From: Chryseobacterium gleum
GTDB taxonomy: Bacteria > Bacteroidota > Bacteroidia > Flavobacteriales_C > GCA-002722245
Assembly (NCBI GenBank): GCA_945903925.1
Contig: CAMDPJ010000054.1
Span: 1 to 12,034 of the forward strand
Reading direction: 5' to 3'
DNA: 12,034 nucleotides
The translations under genes and the position numbers were made by a program. This document shows positions 6,303 to 12,034 of the stretch, one piece after another. How positions within the stretch are numbered: position 1 is the first letter of the stretch; each line of letters begins with the position of its first letter. Below the pieces are notes generated by a model. It was not told the origin of the DNA. It made no database searches and saw nothing but the letters and a program-made list of their open reading frames with translations.

Positions 6303-6335
6303 GAGGTTGCTTCGTCGTTCCTCCTCGCAATGACG
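6303..6335. repeat. REP-like intergenic element (TTGCTTCGTCGTTCC...CGCAATGACG)
   Basis: The core TTGCTTCGTCGTTCC followed by TCCTCGCAATGACG is a sequence I recall as a dispersed intergenic repeat in many bacterial genomes (in reverse, CGTCATTGCGAGGA, then GACGAAGCAA). Its ends can pair (TTGC with GCAA). It ends 12 bases from the purL stop, a typical position for such elements. Confidence 0.6.
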
Positions 6336-6346
6336 CGCAGAGTGAA

Positions 6347-9300
6347 CTACACCATTTTCAAACACCACTCTCTCGCATTCACAAAAGCTTCAACCCACGG
6401 CGTTACCTCATCTTTTCTATCGGGGTAATTAGCCCAATTCCAGGGGAAAGTAGAACGCTCTAAATGCGGCATCATCACTAAATGTCGACCATCATTTGAA
6501 GTTAAAACTGCAGTATTGAAATCAGAACCATTTGGATTGGCAGGATATGCAGCGTGTCCGTACTTACCAACGATATTGTACTTCTCTTCTGCATAAGGGA
6601 AAGAGAATTTTCCTTCGCCGTGCGCCGACCAAATTCCTAGTGTGCTTCCTTCCAACGAAGACAACATAATAGAATGATTTTTTTGAATCGTAACGCTGGT
6701 AAATACACACTCGAATTTATGAGAATCGTTGTGCAGCATTTTTGGTTTTTGCTCGTGATCGGGATTGATTAATCCTAATTCAATGAAAAGCTGACAGCCG
6801 TTGCAAACACCCAACGACAAAGTATCTTTACGCGCAAAGAATTTTTGTAAAGCATTTTTCGCTTTCTCATTGTACAAGAATGCTCCGGCCCATCCTTTAG
6901 CAGAACCCAATACATCTGAATTAGAGAAACCTCCCACCGCAACAATCATTTGTATGTCTTCTAAAGTCTCTCTACCAGTGATTAAATCGGTCATGTGCAC
7001 ATCTTTCACATCGAAACCAGCAAGAAATAAAGCATTCGCCATTTCTCTTTCTGAGTTCGATCCTTTCTCGCGAATTACGGCTGCTTTCGGACGAGCACTT
7101 TTCGCATCTACTACTGGTTTTTTACCTGTAAAAGATGGTAAGAAACTAAAGTTTAAAGCCTGATTTTTATAGTTGGTGAAACGCTCGGTAGCTTTTTTAA
7201 CGCCCGATTGTTTTTGATCTAACAAGAATGAAGTTTCGTACCACACATCACGCAATTGCGCGATGTTGAAGCTTAGATTTTCAATTCCATTTTTAACTTC
7301 TAATGATGCACCATCTTTGGCTTCACCAATGATATGATAATCTACTTTAGCATTTTTCAACACTTCTTCTACGGCAGCAGAATTAAGTGTTTGAAACACT
7401 ACACCACTATTTTCAGAAAACAATAATTTCACAGAATCATTTTCTTTCAAAGCACTTAAATCTAAAGAAGCAGAAAGATTAACATCGGCAAAACACATCT
7501 CCAAAAGAGTAGTGATTAATCCGCCAGAAGAGATATCGTGTCCGGCAGTAATCAACTCATTTTTAACTAAAGATTGCAATGCATTAAAAGCATTTTTAAA
7601 TGCAACATCATCTTTAATCGTTGGTGTTTCTTTACCTATTTTATTTTGTACTTGAGCGAAAGAAGAACCACCTAATTTGTAAGTGTCTTTCGATAAGTTG
7701 ATATAGAATATTTTGTTACCCGCTTTTTTAGTGAAAACAGGTTCAACCACTTTTTGAATATCGTTGCAATGTCCCCCTGCAGAAATCACCACAGTACCCG
7801 GAGAAATAACTTCTTGGTCTTTGTATTTCTGTTTCATACTTAAAGAATCTTTTCCTGTTGGAATGTTGATTCCTAAGTTGATGGCGAATTGAGAAACAGC
7901 TTCTACAGCTGCATACAAACGCGCATCTTCGCCTTCGTTTTTACAAGGCCACATCCAGTTGGCAGAAAGAGAAACCGATTTTAAATCGTCTTGCAAAGGA
8001 GCCCAAACCAAATTGGTTAAAGCCTCAGCAATAGCATTTTTAGAACCAGCAGCAGCATCAATCACTGCACTCAATGGTGCGTGTCCGATTGACGTTGCAA
8101 TACCTTCTTTACCATTGTAATCTAAAGCCATCACGCCCACGTTGTTCAATGGCAATTGCAGCGGACCAGCAGCTTGTTGTTTAGCCACTTTACCTGTTAC
8201 ACAACGATCGACTTTATTCGTCAACCAGTCTTTACAAGCAACAGCTTCTAATTTTAAAACTTGCTCAACATAAGATTGAATTTTTGTAGCGTCGTAAGCC
8301 ACATCTTTGTATTCTCTCTTCACCGAAACATCGTTCATCACCGTTTTTGGGGAAGAACCAAACATATCGTCGAGTTCTAAATCCATTGGTTTAACACCAT
8401 TGCTTGAAGATTGAAAAGTAAAACGATGGTCGCCCGTAACTTCACCCACCACATACATTGGCGCGCGCTCACGTTCGGCAACTTTTAAAAGTGCATCAAC
8501 ATCTTTGGCTTTAATGACCAAGCCCATTCTTTCTTGCGACTCGTTACCAATAATTTCTTTAGCAGAAAGAGTTGGGTCGCCCACAGGCAATTTATCTAAA
8601 TCGATTCTACCACCGGTTGCTTCCACCAATTCAGAAAGACAGTTTAGGTGTCCGCCAGCCCCATGATCATGAATAGAAACAATAGGATTGTTACCACTTT
8701 CAATCATACCACGAATAGCATTCATGGCTCTTTTTTGCATTTCGGGATTTGAACGCTGAATAGCATTTAATTCAATGGCATTGCTAAAAGCACCAGTATC
8801 TGCAGATGATACCGCAGCACCACCCATGCCTATTCTATAATTTTCACCACCTAAAATCACCACTTTATCGCCCACTTGTGGCTCTTCTTTTAAGGCTTCT
8901 TCTTTTTTACCATAGCCAATACCGCCGGCTTGCATAATCACTTTATCGAAACCTAATTTTCTTCCTTCTTCTTCATGTTCAAAAGTGAACACAGAACCGG
9001 TGATTAGGGGTTGTCCGAATTTATTTCCAAAATCACTTGCACCATTCGATGCTTTGATTAAAATATCCATTGGCGTTTGGTACAACCATTTTCTTTCGGT
9101 CATTCCATTTTCCCAGCTACGATTGTCTTTCAAACGTGAGTAAGAAGTCATGTACACCGCAGTTCCTGCCAAAGGCAAAGAACCTTTACCGCCTGCCAAT
9201 CTATCACGAATTTCACCACCCGAACCTGTTGCAGCACCATTGAAAGGCTCAACAGTGGTAGGGAAATTGTGTGTTTCTGCTTTTAAAGAAATAACAGAAT

Positions 9301-10015
9301 TTATTTTTTCAACTTGGTAGAAATCGGGTTTATCGGCCGTTTTTGGCGCGAACTGATCAATGCTTGGTCCGCTAACAAAAGCCACGTTATCTTTATAAGC
9401 TGAAACAATCGAATTCGGATTTTCTTGCGATGTTTTCTTGATTAATTTGAAAAGAGAAGTTTCTTTCTCCACGCCATCAATCACAAAAGTACCATTGAAA
9501 ATTTTGTGCCGGCAGTGTTCTGAATTCACTTGTGAAAATCCGAAAACTTCTGAATCGGTTAATTTTCTATTTAATTTTTTCGATAAGCTGTTCAAGTATT
9601 CTACTTCCTCTGCATTCAAAGCCAAACCTTCTTTTTGATTGTAGGCAGCGATATCATCAATCTCTAAAATTGCTTCGGGTTGAATATTGATAGCAAATAA
9701 ATTTTGTGCTAATGATGTAAACTTATGCTGAAGCATTGGGTCGAAAGCCGTAAAATCTTCAGCCACCGCATCAAACTCTTCAATTCTAATGATGTCAGGA
9801 ACCCCCATGTTTTGGGTAATCTCCACGGCGTTGGTACTCCATGGGGTAACCATAGCGGCACGCGGACCAACAAAAGTTTTGTTGATGCTATCGCCGACAA
9901 TTAATTGCACATCGCCAAACAACCAGTTGAGCTTTTGAATATCTTGATTAGACAGTTGAGCAGCGGTTTGCACTGCAAAAACTTTACTTGAAGAATCACC
10001 AAAAAATGAAATCAT
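6347..10015 (-). CDS. purL: Phosphoribosylformylglycinamidine synthase (FGAM synthase)
   Basis: The 1222-residue single-chain enzyme converts FGAR, glutamine and ATP to FGAM, the fourth step of de novo purine synthesis, in the cytoplasm. An N-terminal PurS-like part (about 1-145) is followed by SQVNSEHCRHK (161-171), a family signature. The first PurM-like half includes KAETHNFPTTVEPFNGAATG (245-264) and DHGAGGHLNCLSELVEATGG (450-469). The second includes GIATSIGHAP (638-647) and TGKDSLSMKQ (720-729). The class I glutaminase domain starts near 977 (AAVIREKGSNSERE), with GGFSNSDVLGSAKGWAG, nucleophile Cys1071 (LGVCNGCQ) and the His1184/Glu1186 pair (MPHLER). All expected domains are present and the frame is intact; length is close to E. 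coli PurL (1295). The start is ATG with no upstream in-frame alternative considered better. The gene stands alone, and a structured RNA element lies just upstream. Confidence 0.97.
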   Translation of the reverse strand: MISFFGDSSSKVFAVQTAAQLSNQDIQKLNWLFGDVQLIVGDSINKTFVGPRAAMVTPWSTNAVEITQNMGVPDIIRIEEFDAVAEDFTAFDPMLQHKFTSLAQNLFAINIQPEAILEIDDIAAYNQKEGLALNAEEVEYLNSLSKKLNRKLTDSEVFGFSQVNSEHCRHKIFNGTFVIDGVEKETSLFKLIKKTSQENPNSIVSAYKDNVAFVSGPSIDQFAPKTADKPDFYQVEKINSVISLKAETHNFPTTVEPFNGAATGSGGEIRDRLAGGKGSLPLAGTAVYMTSYSRLKDNRSWENGMTERKWLYQTPMDILIKASNGASDFGNKFGQPLITGSVFTFEHEEEGRKLGFDKVIMQAGGIGYGKKEEALKEEPQVGDKVVILGGENYRIGMGGAAVSSADTGAFSNAIELNAIQRSNPEMQKRAMNAIRGMIESGNNPIVSIHDHGAGGHLNCLSELVEATGGRIDLDKLPVGDPTLSAKEIIGNESQERMGLVIKAKDVDALLKVAERERAPMYVVGEVTGDHRFTFQSSSNGVKPMDLELDDMFGSSPKTVMNDVSVKREYKDVAYDATKIQSYVEQVLKLEAVACKDWLTNKVDRCVTGKVAKQQAAGPLQLPLNNVGVMALDYNGKEGIATSIGHAPLSAVIDAAAGSKNAIAEALTNLVWAPLQDDLKSVSLSANWMWPCKNEGEDARLYAAVEAVSQFAINLGINIPTGKDSLSMKQKYKDQEVISPGTVVISAGGHCNDIQKVVEPVFTKKAGNKIFYINLSKDTYKLGGSSFAQVQNKIGKETPTIKDDVAFKNAFNALQSLVKNELITAGHDISSGGLITTLLEMCFADVNLSASLDLSALKENDSVKLLFSENSGVVFQTLNSAAVEEVLKNAKVDYHIIGEAKDGASLEVKNGIENLSFNIAQLRDVWYETSFLLDQKQSGVKKATERFTNYKNQALNFSFLPSFTGKKPVVDAKSARPKAAVIREKGSNSEREMANALFLAGFDVKDVHMTDLITGRETLEDIQMIVAVGGFSNSDVLGSAKGWAGAFLYNEKAKNALQKFFARKDTLSLGVCNGCQLFIELGLINPDHEQKPKMLHNDSHKFECVFTSVTIQKNHSIMLSSLEGSTLGIWSAHGEGKFSFPYAEEKYNIVGKYGHAAYPANPNGSDFNTAVLTSNDGRHLVMMPHLERSTFPWNWANYPDRKDEVTPWVEAFVNAREWCLKMV

Positions 10016-10079
10016 TTCGCACTTATTTATGTGTGCGCGAAAATACTATTTTTTTGTAGAATGCTGAGTTTGATTTATT

Positions 10080-10217
10080 AGGCTTTTTCAACAAGACAAA
10101 AAAGCCCCCAATGGGTAAAGAACGCCGATCTACGCATACCACCATATGAGATGGGGCTTGTGAGTAGCTTTAATGTCATTTCAAATGGCTGAAGAGTGCA
10201 ATTAGGTTAAAAAGCCT
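10080..10217 (+). ncRNA. Structured RNA candidate (6S-like on plus strand, or purL leader on minus strand)
   Basis: AGGCTTTTT (10080-10088) pairs perfectly with AAAAAGCCT (10209-10217), closing a 138-base domain. Inside, AAGCCCC (10102-10108) pairs with GGGGCTT (10153-10159), and ATGG/CCAT plus GTA/TAC (10111-10117 with 10137-10145) extend that arm as a rod. On the plus strand this leaves a central bubble with about 13 bases on the 5' side and about 49 on the 3' side, the latter with a tiny CATTTCAAATG hairpin. That is the architecture of 6S RNA, and Bacteroidota have a 6S-Flavo class. On the minus strand the inner hairpin is followed by TTTTTTG, resembling an attenuator upstream of purL. The strand and identity are uncertain; that the region is strongly structured is visible directly. 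Confidence 0.4.
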
Positions 10218-10316
10218 TGTAGAATTAGTTAGAACTAAGAGTAAAAATATACAATGTGACTAAAAACTAGAAAACGAAATATTGGAATTCTGGCAAATCA
10301 AAATTTGGTAAACAGT

Positions 10317-10354
10317 AAAAAAAATAGTCACCAGACGGCCGACTGATGACTATT
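10317..10354 (-). terminator. Intrinsic terminator of the propeller-protein gene
   Basis: On the minus strand AATAGTCATCAG (from 10354) pairs with CTGGTGACTATT over 12 bp with one G-U, around an 8-base loop containing CGGCCG. A run of eight T follows (10324-10317). It lies 18 bases after the stop codon of the gene at 10372, an ideal position. Confidence 0.9.
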
Positions 10355-10371
10355 CTAAAAAATGCCATAGA

Positions 10372-12034
10372 CTAATTCAGTTTATAAGAAACAATATTTC
10401 CTTTTTTATTTTCCATGAAAATTTGCCCAGTTACATCATCCACTGTGTATTTAGGAGTTTTTTCTCTTCCCAAATTCACCTCGCCCATAATTTGTCCGCT
10501 TGTTTTACTCACCATAGCCAACACATTTCCATGATCAGTATCGGTAAGGATAATCACAAAATCTCTTCCTTGAGATGTAGCTTTAAACCGCGCTTGAGCT
10601 TGTTGGATAGATTGCAACGCAAAACCTGTTGCTTGTTTAGAGTAATCTCCATAAGCATCGCCAAAAGAACCAAGAACTTGCTGTCCGGTAGCATTTGTTG
10701 TTTGACGCGCAGCGTCATTAAAAGCATTTGCTGCTTGTGCAGAACGAACGCCAATATAAGCAGCTCTTGCAGCTTGCGCATACAACAATGCTTGCATTAA
10801 ACCTGATTCTTTTGGAGCAGGAAAATATTTGCTAAACACTGTTGCCCCTTCTTTAGAAATGAAAGCAATGTTTTGAGATGCCGTTAAAATAAATCCATCT
10901 ACACGAAGTTCTAGTGCAGAAAATTCTTCTTTACCATCGGCATATACACTGTTTTGTGAAATGTTAGTAATGGTGCAAGTCATCAAATCGATAGCAATAA
11001 TTTTTCCTTGCGATTTATCGTAAACAAAAAGTTTGTCTTCAGTCGCTCGGCAAAGAGAAGGATTGGTGTAAATTGATCTTTCAAAACCTAGCACTCCTGT
11101 AGTAGGATCGATCACATTGATTTCGTTTGAAGTTTGATACAAAATACCTTTTGAGGTTAAATATGTTTGAGAAATATCACCAATAATTTTGGTAGGTTTC
11201 TTGAACGCTGGTAAGCCTGTATTTACATCTAACAAGTACAATGATTTTTTACCTTTTTTGCTCGTTACAATCATCATTTTATCGTTGGCCAAGTAGCAAC
11301 CAGTAACACCACCATTCACTTTAGTACCCTTACCTTTTTTACCCCATTTACCAACGCCGGTATTTAAATCGAACATGTTCACTTTAGTAGTCAATTCATC
11401 GCTTGGCATAATGATGAAATTATCGTTGTAAAAAGCGCACTGACTAATTTTTCCGCTCATTTCAATGGCTGTGTTCCAATAGCGTTTTCCATCACTCATG
11501 TTGTAAGCATGGTAACTGTTTTTGTACACAACAACAGTTGTTTTCCCATCAGGCGAAGGTTTGTTTTCCTTTTTTTCAACACCTAAAACAAAAACAGTTT
11601 TAGTTGGATTTTCAAAATAGCGAACCACAATATCACTTTTATCGGCAGCAGCATTAGCGATATCTTTTACCAAACCACCTAAAGCACCACCCATGTTGGC
11701 TACTTTTTCACTTTCTGCAGAAATAGCATTTTTCCAAATAACAGAACCGTTGGTAATATTTATTTTGTAGTTGTTGAAAACAGTAACCAATAATAATTCT
11801 GTTTTAGAAAGTTCATTGATAGAGATGATGCTACCAAACTCTTCTTGCATCTTCCACATCACTTGTCCTTTATTGATATCAACCAACAAAATGATTGGCT
11901 TTTGAGCAAGATCTTTACCCGAAAGAAACAATCCGTTAGATTTATACAAAACAAGTTTATCTTTCAATTCAGAAATACCAGAAGCTCTTGAATCAAATTT
12001 AATTTCTCCAGTAAAAGGATCAATTAAGTAGGTA
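10372..12034 (-). CDS. PQQ-like beta-propeller repeat protein, C-terminal part
   Basis: The frame is open from the stop at 10372-10374 (TAG) to the right edge, giving 553 visible codons; the N-terminus lies beyond the window. A TTG at 11965-11967 is internal, not a start: the codons before it (YLIDPFTGEIKFDSRASG) already contain a repeat unit. The protein is built of about ten units of the PQQ/WD-like form (L/V)(I/L/F)D-x-x-TG-x-x-x-W/F, for example LVDINKGQVMW, MFDLNTGVGKW, LLDVNTGLPAF and VIDPTTGVLGF. These form a beta-propeller as in BamB and PQQ dehydrogenases, but the visible part gives no sign of cofactor binding or catalysis. Two helical insertions interrupt the blades: a Gly/Ala-rich one near VANMGGALGGLVKDIANAAA and an Ala/Gln-rich one of about 80 residues (bases 10562-10815). 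Export cannot be judged. A strong terminator follows the stop. Confidence 0.85.
   Translation of the reverse strand, partial: TYLIDPFTGEIKFDSRASGISELKDKLVLYKSNGLFLSGKDLAQKPIILLVDINKGQVMWKMQEEFGSIISINELSKTELLLVTVFNNYKINITNGSVIWKNAISAESEKVANMGGALGGLVKDIANAAADKSDIVVRYFENPTKTVFVLGVEKKENKPSPDGKTTVVVYKNSYHAYNMSDGKRYWNTAIEMSGKISQCAFYNDNFIIMPSDELTTKVNMFDLNTGVGKWGKKGKGTKVNGGVTGCYLANDKMMIVTSKKGKKSLYLLDVNTGLPAFKKPTKIIGDISQTYLTSKGILYQTSNEINVIDPTTGVLGFERSIYTNPSLCRATEDKLFVYDKSQGKIIAIDLMTCTITNISQNSVYADGKEEFSALELRVDGFILTASQNIAFISKEGATVFSKYFPAPKESGLMQALLYAQAARAAYIGVRSAQAANAFNDAARQTTNATGQQVLGSFGDAYGDYSKQATGFALQSIQQAQARFKATSQGRDFVIILTDTDHGNVLAMVSKTSGQIMGEVNLGREKTPKYTVDDVTGQIFMENKKGNIVSYKLN

Larger units (their letters stand above)
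5965..6346. other. Convergent intergenic region, repeat-rich
   Basis: The 382 bases between the converging ABC1 kinase and purL genes contain no convincing gene; an 83-codon frame at 6050-6301 translates through the repeat element and looks accidental. Positions 5965-6120 are AT-rich without clear structure. Positions 6128-6290 hold nested inverted repeats and 6303-6335 a REP-like sequence. No classical stem plus T-run terminator is evident on either strand. Confidence 0.7.
10016..10371. other. Intergenic region upstream of purL
   Basis: The 356 bases between purL and the propeller gene contain no ORF of note. From right to left they hold the propeller gene's terminator (10317-10354), an AT-rich stretch (10220-10316), the structured element at 10080-10217, and about 65 bases leading to the purL ATG. 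Purine-gene promoters must lie here, but no exact TAnnTTTG box was found on the minus strand. Confidence 0.7.

Noticed and set aside
10038..10045. TATTTTCG on the minus strand as a purL -7 box
   Set aside because: It is one mismatch from TAnnTTTG, but no TTG lies at the proper distance upstream, and such AT-rich matches are common by chance.
10054..10225. 9-bp direct repeats TTGTAGAAT (10054-10062 and 10217-10225) as a target-site duplication
   Set aside because: The right copy abuts the stem but the left one lies 17 bases outside it, so the repeats do not bracket the inverted arms as an insertion would; chance is likely.
1..12034. CRISPR arrays, tRNA or rRNA genes
   Set aside because: No regularly spaced repeats and no tRNA- or rRNA-like sequence were seen on reading both strands.

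Overview
The window looks like a chromosomal segment of a Bacteroidota bacterium. It is AT-rich, most starts lack a Shine-Dalgarno sequence, and several encoded proteins have features typical of the phylum: a single-chain PurL with the GGFSNSDVLGSAKGWAG loop, a TIGR03643/DUF2805 protein, an SUMF1-type protein with a Bacteroidota-style N-terminal domain, and a large PQQ-like beta-propeller protein. I cannot place it below phylum level.

Layout, left to right. (1) Positions 1-607, minus strand: the N-terminal 202 codons of a secreted SUMF1/formylglycine-generating-enzyme-like protein, cut by the window edge. (2) Positions 608-1649: about 1 kb with no intact gene. It holds what I read as a decayed, internally deleted group II intron, with a structured 5' RNA part and a 45-codon scrap of the maturase behind a strong AAGGAGG site. 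A cluster of short inverted TATTCnCCGCA repeats follows. (3) Positions 1650-3826, minus strand: a tight four-gene run transcribed as SRPBCC protein, TIGR03643/DUF2805 protein, SDR-fold protein with an altered active site, and flavin reductase-like protein. (4) Positions 3827-4001: a divergent intergenic region with two strong dyads. (5) Positions 4002-5964, plus strand: a TetR-like regulator followed by an ABC1/UbiB-type atypical kinase. (6) Positions 5965-6346: a convergent intergenic region with nested inverted repeats and a REP-like element. (7) Positions 6347-10015, minus strand: a complete purL. (8) Positions 10016-10371: a structured, probably non-coding RNA element upstream of purL, then a clear intrinsic terminator. 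(9) Positions 10372-12034, minus strand: the C-terminal part of a PQQ-like propeller protein that runs off the window.

The six genes at 1650-5964 form one divergent locus. From memory, this assortment (SRPBCC, TIGR03643, SDR, flavin reductase, TetR, ABC1 kinase) tends to sit beside photolyase/cryptochrome genes in Bacteroidota, yet no photolyase is present here. The flavin reductase end of the run abuts the intron scar and repeat cluster, so rearrangement at that edge is possible. The purL gene is metabolically separate: it carries out the fourth step of purine synthesis. The most interesting non-coding signal is the element at 10080-10217, where three copies of the same arm (GGCTTTTT or its complement) can form mutually exclusive pairings. 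It could be a 6S-like RNA on the plus strand or a purL leader on the minus strand.
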